Shown: piece after piece, positions 27,204-35,135 of the stretch
Numbering within the stretch: the first letter of the stretch is position 1
Layout of the letters: each line of letters opens with the position of its first letter
Origin: Tautonia plasticadhaerens
GTDB lineage: Bacteria; Planctomycetota; Planctomycetia; Isosphaerales; Isosphaeraceae
NCBI RefSeq assembly: GCF_007752535.1
Contig: NZ_CP036426.1
Location: forward strand, 8,432,001 to 8,496,000
Direction: 5' to 3'
DNA: 64,000 nt
Notes under the pieces: generated by a model
The model's database searches: none
Told to the model about the DNA's origin: nothing
The model's input: the letters and a program-made list of their open reading frames with translations, nothing else
Translations under genes and position numbers: made by a program

Positions 27204-27715
27204 CGAACCGGATCTCCGGGAGCGGACTCGGGGCGGTAACGGGGCGTGGCCAATGGCAAATCGCGTTCCACGACGATCTTCCAGCGTATCTCACGCGTTC
27301 TGAAGGGTTTAGGCACCGGCTTCCGGACCGCCAGGGCGACTCGGCGGCGGTTTTTCCGCCACCTCCGGCGATTTGATGTCCACACGGGGGACGGCGGCCG
27401 ATCCCCCGGGACCCGCCGATCGCGTCGCGTCGTCGTCCGGACCCTTTCCCCGACCATCCATCGCCGGGAGGACGGCGGCATCGGCCGCCGGCCGCGACCG
27501 GCCCCGTCCACGCGGAGCGGCCCTGGGCGTCGTCCTCCGCCCGGGATCTCTCGACCGGCATCGGGGCCGGGCGGTCTCGGAGGGCGCTGTCTCACGGGCT
27601 CGGGGGATTGCGGCCCGCTCGGGCCGGCATCCCGTCGGTTGGGGATCCGACGGGATGCCGCCCGGGAGACTCGCCCCGCCCCGCCCCGGCGGGGTGGGGC
27701 GGAGCGGGGGGGCCG
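27204..27715. other. Intergenic region with hairpins
   Basis: These 512 bp hold no convincing gene. They contain a 13-bp perfect inverted repeat (27626-27659) and, right after the stop of the DUF362 gene, a GC hairpin (about 27676-27708, CCCCGCC paired with GGCGGGG) that could end its transcription. The region just upstream of the DUF1559 start (27240-27310) is somewhat AT-richer and is a likely promoter zone. Confidence 0.5.
27626..27659. repeat. 13-bp perfect inverted repeat
   Basis: GGCATCCCGTCGG at 27626-27638 pairs perfectly with 27647-27659 around an 8-nt loop. No T-run follows on either strand. It could be a terminator-like hairpin or a dispersed palindrome. Confidence 0.7.
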
Positions 27716-28948
27716 TCAGGAGACGTCGATCGTCCGGTGGTCGATCGAGTGCCGACGGCCCCGGGGGGAGTCGAACTCGAAGATGCCGAGGCCCAGGTTC
27801 GACGCCAGTCGGATGTGCTGCGGCTGCCGGAAGTCGAAGCCCTCCCGCTCGGCGTCGAGGCCGAGCTTGCCGACGGCGCCGACCGGGGCGAGGCCCTTCT
27901 CCTTGCGCTTCGCGTCGATGATCCGCCAGGCGACGTGGTCCATCGCCACCGGGTCGGTGGCCACGAACAGGGCGTTGTTCTCCCAGGTCCATTCGGGCCG
28001 GGAGGCCCCCGGGCCCCCCTGGTAGACCCCCTTGATGCCGTCCATGATCTGCAGGACGCACTTCTTGCGGATGATCGGGTGGCTGACCACCTCGGGGATG
28101 AACTGGTTGCAGACGTTGGTGTCGGGCGTGCTGTGGGACCGGGCGACGTTGTTGACCAGGCCGTGGCTCATGTTCTTCAGGGCGCCGGTGATGCCGGCCG
28201 AGCCGTGGTCCTTGAGCACCGGCAGCAGGACGATCTTGTTCACGCGACGGGTGACCAGCAGGCCCAGGTGGGACCTCCGGGTGCGGTCGTCCTTGGGGTC
28301 GAGGCCGGCGGCGACGAGGTTCATCTCGACGAACTCGTCGGGGTCGTAGCCGGTGACCCGGTCGAGGTTGCCGGTGTCGAGGTCGTCGCCCCGGATGTCG
28401 ACCTGTCGGCCGTTGTAGGCGATGCCCAGGCCGGTCCAGTCGATGCCGTCGGGGACCGCCTCGTGCATCCCGGCGCCGACGAACTCGTCGCGGTAGCGCT
28501 CGAAGACGACCATGTCCTTCGGCACGACGCCGGCGGACTTGAGCCCCTCGATGACCTCCAGCATCAGCTCGGTCGAGCTGTTGGCCAGCGGGTTGCCGAC
28601 GGGATTCATCTTGATGCCGACGACGTCGCCGGGCTCGAAGAGGGTCCGCCAGGCCGAGACGGCGTCGTCGGCCCCGGTCAGCTCGGCCATGCCCCGGGCC
28701 AGGGCCTTGCCGATGGCCTCCCGGTCCTTGCGGTCGTCCCGGATCATCGCCGGGTTGCGGACCTCGACGACCCGGCCCGGCCAGGGCCCGGGGACTCCCC
28801 AGGCCTCGTCCCCCCCGGCCTCGGCCCCGTCGGCCGCCGCCTTCGGCTGCTGGGCCGAGACCCGGGCCCCGAGGAGCGCCGGCAAGGCCGCCGCCCCGGC
28901 CAGGAGCTGTCGCCTGCCGAGGCCGCCGCACGGGTATTTCCTGGACAT
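27716..28948 (-). CDS. DUF362 domain protein, exported
   Basis: The protein is 410 aa. An N-terminal signal with a Tat-like start (GRRQLLAGAAALPALLGARVSA) is followed by a DUF362 region: DVVGIKMNPVGNP, a central KIVLLPVLKDHGSAGITGALKNMSHG and the C-terminal NNALFVATDPVAMDHVAWRIID. DUF362 proteins are of unknown function; some are fused to ferredoxin domains, but no iron-sulfur Cys cluster is seen here. GGAGGACC precedes the ATG. It is transcribed alone, opposite to ahpC and in the same direction as the gene at 26139. Confidence 0.88.
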   Translation of the reverse strand: MSRKYPCGGLGRRQLLAGAAALPALLGARVSAQQPKAAADGAEAGGDEAWGVPGPWPGRVVEVRNPAMIRDDRKDREAIGKALARGMAELTGADDAVSAWRTLFEPGDVVGIKMNPVGNPLANSSTELMLEVIEGLKSAGVVPKDMVVFERYRDEFVGAGMHEAVPDGIDWTGLGIAYNGRQVDIRGDDLDTGNLDRVTGYDPDEFVEMNLVAAGLDPKDDRTRRSHLGLLVTRRVNKIVLLPVLKDHGSAGITGALKNMSHGLVNNVARSHSTPDTNVCNQFIPEVVSHPIIRKKCVLQIMDGIKGVYQGGPGASRPEWTWENNALFVATDPVAMDHVAWRIIDAKRKEKGLAPVGAVGKLGLDAEREGFDFRQPQHIRLASNLGLGIFEFDSPRGRRHSIDHRTIDVS

Positions 28949-29118
28949 GATCGGTCCTCCTGCCTCGAAGAAAGGGCGATCGAGAAGAACCGGCCGGGCC
29001 CGGCCGCCCGGCCGACCCCCCGAGTGTACGGCCGGCGATCCGGGCGGGATAGCATCGACCCGGGCGGGTGAGGGCCTCGGATCCGCCTCGGGGGGGAGGC
29101 GCCTGGGCCGAGCCCGGC

Positions 29119-30009
29119 TCAGGCGATCGGGTCGAACCGATAGGACCGGAGCGCCTCCAGGAAGGCGAGGGCCAGGCGGGTCTGGTAGCGGTCGGGGTTC
29201 CAGCAGGCGGCGACCGTGCGTCGGGGGCGGTCGCCGAGGAGGTGCCGATAGACCCGGTTCGGGCTGGCGTCGACCCTCCGGGCCATCTCGGGGACGAAGG
29301 AGATGCCGTGGCCCAGCGCCACGAGTTCCTGCACCATCGCGAGCTGGCCGGTGCGGCCGGTGGCGACCGGCTGGACGGCCCGCTGCTGGCAGAAGCTGCG
29401 GATCTGGTCGGAGAGGCAGTGGCCGTCGCCGAGCAGGACGAACGGCTCGGCCCGGACGGCGTCCAGCGGGACGGCGTCCAGCCCGGCCAGCGGGTGGCCG
29501 ACGGGCAGGGCCAGGACCAGCTCCTCGTCGAAGAGGGGTTCGACGGCCAGGCCCGGCGGGGCATCGGCCGGCAGGGCGAGCACGCCGACGTCCAGCTCGC
29601 CGCGCTGGCAGCGCCGGAGCAACGCCTCGGTCACCTCCTCGTCCACCTGCACCGAGGCGCCGGGATGGTCGATCCGGTACGACCGGAGGACCGGCGGCAG
29701 CAGGAACGGCGCGATCGTGGGGATCGCCGCCACGACCACCCGGCCGACCCGGCCGTCGTCGAGCAGTTCCCTCGTCGTGTCGTCGGCCAGGGCGACGATC
29801 CGGGAGGCCCGGGGCAGCAGCAGCCGGCCGGCCTCGGTCAGCCGGACCGAGCGGCCCGATCGGTCGAAGACCGGGCGACCCAGCTCATGCTCCAGCCTCG
29901 CTACCTGCTGGCTCAAGGCCGGCTGCGAGACGCCGGCCTCCTCGGCCGCCCGGGTGAAGCTGCCGAGCTCGGCGATCTTCAGGAAGGTGCGGAGCTGGTT
30001 CAGTTCCAT
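29119..30009 (-). CDS. oxyR: OxyR-type LysR regulator
   Basis: The protein is 296 aa. An N-terminal winged helix-turn-helix (FTRAAEEAGVSQPALSQQVARLE) is followed by an effector domain that holds the OxyR redox pair in GDGHCLSDQIRSFCQ, with the same spacing as Cys199-Cys208 of E. coli OxyR. It should sense hydrogen peroxide by disulfide formation and activate peroxidase genes. It is divergent from ahpC-ahpD with a 161-bp gap, the classical arrangement. The ATG overlaps a LysR-type dyad (30008-30022), consistent with autoregulation. Confidence 0.92.
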   Translation of the reverse strand: MELNQLRTFLKIAELGSFTRAAEEAGVSQPALSQQVARLEHELGRPVFDRSGRSVRLTEAGRLLLPRASRIVALADDTTRELLDDGRVGRVVVAAIPTIAPFLLPPVLRSYRIDHPGASVQVDEEVTEALLRRCQRGELDVGVLALPADAPPGLAVEPLFDEELVLALPVGHPLAGLDAVPLDAVRAEPFVLLGDGHCLSDQIRSFCQQRAVQPVATGRTGQLAMVQELVALGHGISFVPEMARRVDASPNRVYRHLLGDRPRRTVAACWNPDRYQTRLALAFLEALRSYRFDPIA

Positions 30010-30022
30010 AAGGTGAGCTTAT
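30008..30022. promoter_or_regulatory. Candidate OxyR/LysR binding dyad
   Basis: ATAAG-N5-CTTAT forms a 15-bp dyad of the T-N11-A type used by LysR regulators. It overlaps the oxyR start codon. A second partial half-site (CTTAT near 30048) lies nearer ahpC. Confidence 0.4.
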
Positions 30023-30170
30023 CAGATCGATCGGGGAAATTCATTCGACTTATCGTCCGGATTCCCCTAACAATGGGGACGAGCGATCGGCCGGGTCGGA
30101 GTCGGGATGGGCCCGGGTCGGGTCCGACCGTCGAGTCGGATCGAATCGAGCAAGTATCCAGGAGCGTGCC

Positions 30171-30698
30171 GTGCTGAGTGTCGGAGAGAAGTTCCCGGAG
30201 TTCCGGGCCAATGCCTGCGTGGGTGCCTCGAAGGACAGCCTGACGACGATCGACAACGAGACCTTTGAGGGGCAGTGGGTCGTCTACTTCTTCTACCCGA
30301 AGGACTTCACGTTCGTCTGCCCGACGGAGATCGCCGAGTTCAACAAGCGGCTCGGCGACTTCCAGGACCGCGACGCGATGGTCGTCGGCGGCAGCACGGA
30401 CAACGAGTTCAGCCACCTGGCCTGGTGCCAGTCCCACGACGACCTGAGGGGCCTGAAGTACCCGCTGGTCGCCGCCCAGACGCTGGCCAGGGACCTGGGG
30501 ATCCTCCACCCGGACGAGGGGGTCTGCCTGCGGGCGACCTACATCGTCGACCCGGAGGGGACGATCCAGTTCGCCGCCGCCAACGGCCTGGACGTCGGCC
30601 GGAGCGTCGACGAGGTGATCCGGGTCCTCGATGCCTTGCAGTCGGGCGAGCTCTGCCCCTGCAACTGGCGGAAGGGCGAGGAGACGCTGAAGGTCTGA
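30171..30698 (+). CDS. ahpC: Peroxiredoxin AhpC
   Basis: The protein is 175 aa. The peroxidatic cysteine is Cys50 in DFTFVCPTEI; a C-terminal CPCNW motif (Cys162, Cys164) holds the resolving cysteines, as in AhpC proteins recycled by AhpD. It reduces hydrogen peroxide, organic peroxides and peroxynitrite. The start is GTG at 30171 with AGGAG six bases upstream; no ATG fits the N-terminal motif SVGEKFPEF. It is followed after 119 bp by ahpD and is divergent from oxyR. Confidence 0.94.
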   Translation: MLSVGEKFPEFRANACVGASKDSLTTIDNETFEGQWVVYFFYPKDFTFVCPTEIAEFNKRLGDFQDRDAMVVGGSTDNEFSHLAWCQSHDDLRGLKYPLVAAQTLARDLGILHPDEGVCLRATYIVDPEGTIQFAAANGLDVGRSVDEVIRVLDALQSGELCPCNWRKGEETLKV

Positions 30699-30817
30699 CC
30701 GCCGGGCGGCGGGGAGGCCGGGGCGGGCGCCGACCCCGACCCCGACCGTCCCCGCCCCGGCGCCTGCCCCCCGCCCCGCCCGCCGCCGACTCGCGAGAGA
30801 ACGAGAAGGAGCCCCGC

Positions 30818-31351
30818 ATGTCCGCCCTGGATACGCTCAAAGAGTCGCTGATCGACGACACGAAGGACCTCCGGCTGAACCTGGGGGCCGTGCTCGGCGG
30901 GGGGAGCCTGGAGCCGAGGCAGCGGTACCTGGTCGCCCTGGCCTCGGCCCTGTTCCTCAACGACGCCGAGCTGGCCGGGGCGATCCGGGAGGACGGCGCC
31001 GGGCACCTGGACGAGGCCGCCGTCGCCGACGCCAAGGCCGCCGCCTCGATCATGGCGATGAACACGGTGTACTACCGGTTCCGCCACATGATCGGCAAGG
31101 AGGCGTACTCCCATCGCCAGGCCGGGCTCCGGATGGGCCGGATGGCCCGGCCGGCCACCGACAAGGCGACCTTCGAGCTGGCCTCGATGGCCTGCGCCGC
31201 CCTGGCCGGCTGCGAGGCGTGCATCAAGGCCCACGAGGAGGGGCTGATCAAGGCAGGGGCCGGCGAGGAGAAGGTGCACGACGCCGTCCGCATCGGCGCC
31301 GTCGTCCGGGGCTTCCAGACCGCCCTGGTCGCCAGCCGATTGCCGGGCTGA
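30818..31351 (+). CDS. ahpD: Alkyl hydroperoxide reductase AhpD
   Basis: The protein is 177 aa, the usual length. The active site is Cys132-Glu-Ala-Cys135 with His139 in GCEACIKAH, matching the Cys130/Cys133/His137 arrangement of mycobacterial AhpD. A proximal Glu is present in the helix before it. AhpD is the disulfide reductant that regenerates AhpC; in mycobacteria it takes electrons from lipoylated dihydrolipoamide acyltransferase. GAAGGAG precedes the ATG. Together with ahpC it forms an OxyR-controlled peroxide defence operon (inference from context). Confidence 0.94.
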   Translation: MSALDTLKESLIDDTKDLRLNLGAVLGGGSLEPRQRYLVALASALFLNDAELAGAIREDGAGHLDEAAVADAKAAASIMAMNTVYYRFRHMIGKEAYSHRQAGLRMGRMARPATDKATFELASMACAALAGCEACIKAHEEGLIKAGAGEEKVHDAVRIGAVVRGFQTALVASRLPG

Positions 31352-31360
31352 TCGGGATGC

Positions 31361-31474
31361 GGGACCTCACGCGGAGCCGTGGAGCCGCGGAGAGGAAGGG
31401 GGAGGGACAGGGGCGGGAACCGCTCCACCGCTCCCCCCTCCCCTTCGCGGCTCCACGCTTCTGCGTGAGGTCCC
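31361..31474. repeat. 114-bp imperfect palindromic element
   Basis: The outermost 12 bp (31361-31372, GGGACCTCACGC) pair perfectly with 31463-31474. Inner segments, including GTGGAGCCGCGG against CGCGGCTCCAC, pair imperfectly. It fills the gap between ahpD and the arsenic genes. It may act as a terminator or be a small non-autonomous palindromic element. Confidence 0.75.
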
Positions 31475-31515
31475 TTCCCACAGGCCCTTGACCGACCGGC
31501 CCTCGTCGGGATAAG

Positions 31516-31531
31516 ATTCGGCGAAGCGAAT
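31516..31531. promoter_or_regulatory. Candidate ArsR operator upstream of arsR
   Basis: ATTCG-N6-CGAAT, a 16-bp dyad (ATTCGGCGAAGCGAAT), ends 34 bp before the arsR ATG. The same half-sites and spacing recur before acr3 at 31966-31981. Confidence 0.6.
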
Positions 31532-31565
31532 CCAATAGCCGGGCGCGACCGCCCGGGGGGTGTTG

Positions 31566-31931
31566 ATGGACGCGACGACCTCCGCGACCTCCCTGGCCGA
31601 GTCGACGGCGCTGCTCAGGGCGTTCGCCGACCCGGTCCGGCTGAGGCTCCTGAACCTGCTGGTCGGCGACCGGGAGGTCTGCGTCTGCCACCTGCACGAG
31701 GCCCTCGGCCTGCCCCAGCCGACCGTCTCCCGGCACCTGGCCCACCTGAGGAAGCTCGGCCTGGTGGTCGGCCGCAAGGACGGCCTCTGGGTCCACTACC
31801 GATTGGCCCGGCCGGGGTCGGGCTTGCACCGGACCCTGATCGATTGCGTCGGCGATTGCCTCGGGCCGATCGAGCTGCTCCGGGAAGACCGGAGGAGGCT
31901 GGACCGCCTCGTCTCCCGCTGCGGGCCCTGA
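31566..31931 (+). CDS. arsR: ArsR-family metalloregulator
   Basis: The protein is 121 aa from the ATG at 31566; GTG at 31560 and TTG at 31563 are in-frame alternatives. A winged helix-turn-helix is clear: CVCHLHEALGLPQPTVSRHLAHLRKLGLV. The CVCH motif in the recognition-helix region matches the CxCxxC-like As(III) sensing site of classical ArsR, although only two Cys are present locally; further Cys occur near the C-terminus (DCVGDC). It should repress the ars genes until arsenite binds. A terminator overlaps its stop codon. Confidence 0.92.
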   Translation: MDATTSATSLAESTALLRAFADPVRLRLLNLLVGDREVCVCHLHEALGLPQPTVSRHLAHLRKLGLVVGRKDGLWVHYRLARPGSGLHRTLIDCVGDCLGPIELLREDRRRLDRLVSRCGP

Positions 31932-31955
31932 GCGTCGGGCCCCGCCCTTTTTTTT
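31921..31955 (+). terminator. Rho-independent terminator at the end of arsR
   Basis: GCGGGCCC (31921-31928) pairs with GGGCCCCGC (31937-31945) with one bulge, and eight T residues follow at 31948-31955. The stop codon of arsR lies in the loop. It separates arsR from acr3. Confidence 0.75.
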
Positions 31956-31965
31956 CGCCCAGTAT

Positions 31966-31981
31966 ATTCGCCAAACCGAAT
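31966..31981. promoter_or_regulatory. Candidate ArsR operator upstream of acr3
   Basis: ATTCGCCAAACCGAAT has the same ATTCG-N6-CGAAT architecture as the site before arsR. It lies 11 bp after the terminator T-run and 36 bp before the acr3 ATG, in a locally AT-rich stretch with TATATT just before it. Confidence 0.6.
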
Positions 31982-32017
31982 TAAACGACCCCCCGAGCCG
32001 ACCGCGAGGAGCCTTTC

Positions 32018-33139
32018 ATGCCCGCCGCCGAATCGACGACCTGCCGGCCCCTCCCGAGGGGGAGGCTGGCGGTGCTGGACCGCTACCTGACGCTCTGGAT
32101 CGGCCTGGCGATGGGGCTGGGGGTGCTGATCGGCAACGTGGCGCCCGGGGTGGTGCGGGGGGTCTCGGGGCTGTCGGTCGGCTCGACGTCGATCCCGATC
32201 GCCGTGGGGCTGATCCTGATGATGTACCCCCCGCTGGCGAAGGTCCGGTACGAGGAGCTGCCCCGGGTCTTCCGGGACCTGAAGATCCTGGGCCTGTCGC
32301 TGGTGCAGAACTGGGTGGTGGGGCCGCTCCTGATGTTCGGCCTGGCCCTGGCCTTCCTGGGGGACCGGCCGGAGTACGCCATCGGCCTGATCCTGATCGG
32401 CCTGGCGCGGTGCATCGCCATGGTGATCGTCTGGAACGACCTGGCGGGGGGAGACGCGCAGTACGCGGCGGGCCTGGTGGCGTTCAACAGCGTCTTCCAG
32501 GTGCTGGCGTATCCGGCCTATGCGGTGCTGTTCATCGCGGTGCTGCCGCCGCTGTTGGGGTACGAGTTCGGCAAGGTCGACCTCTCGGGGATCTCGATGG
32601 GGGAGGTGGCCCGGAGCGTGTTGCTCTACCTCGGCGTGCCGTTCCTGGCGGGCATGGCGACCCGGTTCGCCCTGGTGAGGGCCCGGGGGAGGACGTGGTA
32701 CGAGGGGAGCTTCCTCCCGAGGATCGCGCCGATCACGCTGGTGGCGCTCCTGTTCACCATCGTGGTGATGTTCGCCACCCAGGGGGGGACCATCGTGAGG
32801 ATGCCGCTGGACGTGGCCCGGATCGCCCTGCCGCTGCTGGTTTACTTCGTGGCGATGTTCCTCGTCTCCTTCGCGATGGGCAAGGCGCTGGGGGCCGACT
32901 ACGGCAAGACGGCCACCCTGTCCTTCACGGCGGCGAGCAACAACTTCGAGCTGGCGATCGCGGTGGCGATCGGCGTGTTCGGCATCGGCAGCGGGGCGGC
33001 GCTGGCGGCGGTGGTCGGCCCGCTGGTGGAGGTGCCGGTGCTGATCGGCCTGGTCAACGTCTCCCTGGACTTCCGGCGGCGGTTCTTCGCCGGGGGCGTG
33101 CCCGGCCCCTCCCCCGGGATGTCGACCGCCCGGCCTTGA
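32018..33139 (+). CDS. acr3: Arsenite efflux permease ACR3
   Basis: The protein is 373 aa with about ten transmembrane helices. It matches the ACR3/ArsB bile-acid-symporter-like family: [16 protein letters not shown] near the start, the [19 protein letters not shown] motif carrying the essential helix-4 cysteine, and [21 protein letters not shown] near the end. It exports As(OH)3 using the proton gradient. CGAGGAG lies upstream of the ATG. It is the first gene of an acr3-arsC-arsM unit with its own candidate ArsR site. Confidence 0.94.
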   Translation: MPAAESTTCRPLPRGRLAVLDRYLTLWIGLAMGLGVLIGNVAPGVVRGVSGLSVGSTSIPIAVGLILMMYPPLAKVRYEELPRVFRDLKILGLSLVQNWVVGPLLMFGLALAFLGDRPEYAIGLILIGLARCIAMVIVWNDLAGGDAQYAAGLVAFNSVFQVLAYPAYAVLFIAVLPPLLGYEFGKVDLSGISMGEVARSVLLYLGVPFLAGMATRFALVRARGRTWYEGSFLPRIAPITLVALLFTIVVMFATQGGTIVRMPLDVARIALPLLVYFVAMFLVSFAMGKALGADYGKTATLSFTAASNNFELAIAVAIGVFGIGSGAALAAVVGPLVEVPVLIGLVNVSLDFRRRFFAGGVPGPSPGMSTARP

Positions 33140-33191
33140 TCCAATCCCGACGAGTCTCCGAGTCCCCCTCGCCCCAAGGAGCCTTCCCGAG

Positions 33192-33881
33192 ATGATGACC
33201 GAGATCCCCGACAACCCCGCCCTGCTGCTGCCCCCGGTGGCCTCCTACGTCTCGTCGATCGCCGAGGCGGTCGGCGACGTGCCCCATGCCGGGGCCGCCG
33301 ACCGCCTGGCCGGATGGATCGCCAGCAACCTCCGGCCGGGGGAGCCCCTGGAGGTCGTCGTCGTCTGCACCGGCAACAGCCGTCGGAGCATCCTGGGGGC
33401 GACGATGGGCAACGTCGCCTCGGCGCACTTCGGGCTGCCCGAGGTCCGCTTCTCCAGCGGCGGGACCGACCCCTCCGCCTTCAACACCCGGACGGTCGAC
33501 GCGCTGAGGGCGGTCGGCATCGAGGTCTCGCCGACGGGAGACCTGGCCCCTCCCGGCCCCGACGGTGGGCCGAACCCGGTCTACCGGATCCGGTGGGGGG
33601 CCGAGGGCGACCCGGCCGCCGAGGCGATCGAGTTCTCCAAGCGGTACGATGACCCGAGCAACCCGAGGTCCGGCTTCGCGGCCCTGATGGTCTGCGACGA
33701 GGCCGACGCCTCCTGCCCCGTCGTCACCGGGGCCTCGCTCCGGCTCTCGATCCCCTTCGCCGACCCGAAGGAGGCCGACGACACCCCCGAGGAGGCCTCC
33801 CGGTACGCCGAGCGCCGGGACGACCTGGCCCGGCTGATGGCCCGGGCGCTGTCGAGGGCGAAGGAACGCCTGAATCGTTGA
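33192..33881 (+). CDS. arsC: Arsenate reductase / low-molecular-weight phosphatase-like protein
   Basis: The protein is 229 aa. The P-loop Cys59-X5-Arg65 lies in [11 protein letters not shown], as in thioredoxin-coupled ArsC and low-molecular-weight tyrosine phosphatases. It is longer than ordinary ArsC (about 130-140 aa): there is an N-terminal helical region of 50 residues, and the C-terminal half contains [13 protein letters not shown], which could supply resolving cysteines. It should reduce As(V) to As(III) for export by Acr3. It starts 52 bp after acr3 with AAGGAG before the ATG. Confidence 0.88.
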   Translation: MMTEIPDNPALLLPPVASYVSSIAEAVGDVPHAGAADRLAGWIASNLRPGEPLEVVVVCTGNSRRSILGATMGNVASAHFGLPEVRFSSGGTDPSAFNTRTVDALRAVGIEVSPTGDLAPPGPDGGPNPVYRIRWGAEGDPAAEAIEFSKRYDDPSNPRSGFAALMVCDEADASCPVVTGASLRLSIPFADPKEADDTPEEASRYAERRDDLARLMARALSRAKERLNR

Positions 33882-33928
33882 GTTCCTCGGTGGACGTTCA
33901 TATCCTCATTTCGATAAGGAGCGATCCG

Positions 33929-34945
33929 ATGTCCGACGCGATCACGAACGCCGTGCGGTCGAAGTACGGCTCGGTGGCCGGCAGCGGCCTGTCGAGCGAG
34001 CACTCCGGGGTCCGGGCGGTGGCCGAGGCGTTCGGGTACAGCCCCGAGGAGCTGGCCTCGATCCCCGCCGGGGCGAACATGGGACTCTCCTGCGGCAACC
34101 CGACGGCCACGGCGAACCTCCGGGAGGGCGAGGTGGTGGTCGACCTCGGCGCCGGGGGGGGGCTGGACGTGCTGCTGGCGGCGAGGAAGGTCGGGCCGAC
34201 GGGCAAGGCCGTCGGAATCGACATGACCCCCGAGATGGTCGACCTGGCCCGCCGGAACGCCGAGGCCGCCGGCGTCTCCAACGTCGAGTTCCACCTGGCC
34301 ACCATCGACGACCTCCCGCTGGCGGACGCCTCGGTCGACTGCGTCATCAGCAACTGCGTGATCAACCTCGCCCCGGACAAGCCCGCCGTGCTCCGGGAGG
34401 TCGCCCGGGTCCTGAAGCCGGGGGGGCGGCTCGCGGTCAGCGACATCGCCCTCAAGAAGGACCTGCCGGGGGAGCTGGGCAACGACCTGATGGCCTACGT
34501 CGGCTGCATCGCCGGGGCGATCCCGATCGACGACTACCGCCGGATGCTGCTCGACGCCGGCTTCTCGGGGGTCGAGGTGGTGGACACCGGCGCCGACCTG
34601 AACGCCTACGCCAAGGTCGAGAACCAGGCCGCCTGCTGCCCGCCGCCGTCGGCCTCGGGCCCGGCGATCGAGGCCAAGGCCGCCGAATCCTGCTGCTCGC
34701 CCGCGCCGGCGTCGACCGGCTTGCCGATCGCCGAGGCCGGGTGCTGCTCGGCCCCGACGCCCTCCCCGGCCCCGACCCCGGCCGGGCTGTCGGTGGTCGA
34801 CTCGGGATGCTGCTCCCCCGCACCGGCCCCGGCCGTCTCCCCCGACGATGCGGCGCTGCACGACCGCCTGGCCGACCTGCTGAGGCGGTACGACGTGAAC
34901 GACTACGCCGCCAGCGTCCGGGTCTTCGCCGTGAAGCCGGGCTGA
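33929..34945 (+). CDS. arsM: Arsenite methyltransferase ArsM with Cys-pair insert
   Basis: The protein is 338 aa. The SAM-binding motif is [20 protein letters not shown], and the conserved arsenite-site cysteines are visible as Cys55 (LSCGNP), Cys143 ([10 protein letters not shown]) and Cys193 (YVGCIAGA). It methylates As(III) to mono-, di- and trimethyl species. Unusually, residues 231-305 form a Pro/Ala/Ser-rich insert with four Cys-Cys pairs at 236-237, 255-256, 272-273 and 294-295, before a normal C-terminal segment ([17 protein letters not shown]). The pairs could chelate As(III). AAGGAG precedes the ATG. Confidence 0.93.
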   Translation: MSDAITNAVRSKYGSVAGSGLSSEHSGVRAVAEAFGYSPEELASIPAGANMGLSCGNPTATANLREGEVVVDLGAGGGLDVLLAARKVGPTGKAVGIDMTPEMVDLARRNAEAAGVSNVEFHLATIDDLPLADASVDCVISNCVINLAPDKPAVLREVARVLKPGGRLAVSDIALKKDLPGELGNDLMAYVGCIAGAIPIDDYRRMLLDAGFSGVEVVDTGADLNAYAKVENQAACCPPPSASGPAIEAKAAESCCSPAPASTGLPIAEAGCCSAPTPSPAPTPAGLSVVDSGCCSPAPAPAVSPDDAALHDRLADLLRRYDVNDYAASVRVFAVKPG

Positions 34946-35135
34946 TCGGCCGGGCCGCCGGGGAACCGGCCTCCCGCCCCGGGCCCCGCCCGGGCGCGGG
35001 GCGGGGGGCGCACGTCGGAACGCCGCTTCATTCCTATTCGTGTGTCATTCTTGGTGGTAACCGGGGGAAAGGCTCCTCCCCCGGCCCTGCCCTCTCCGAC
35101 GCGAGGAGGCGCCCCCTACCCCCAGGGTCATCGCG

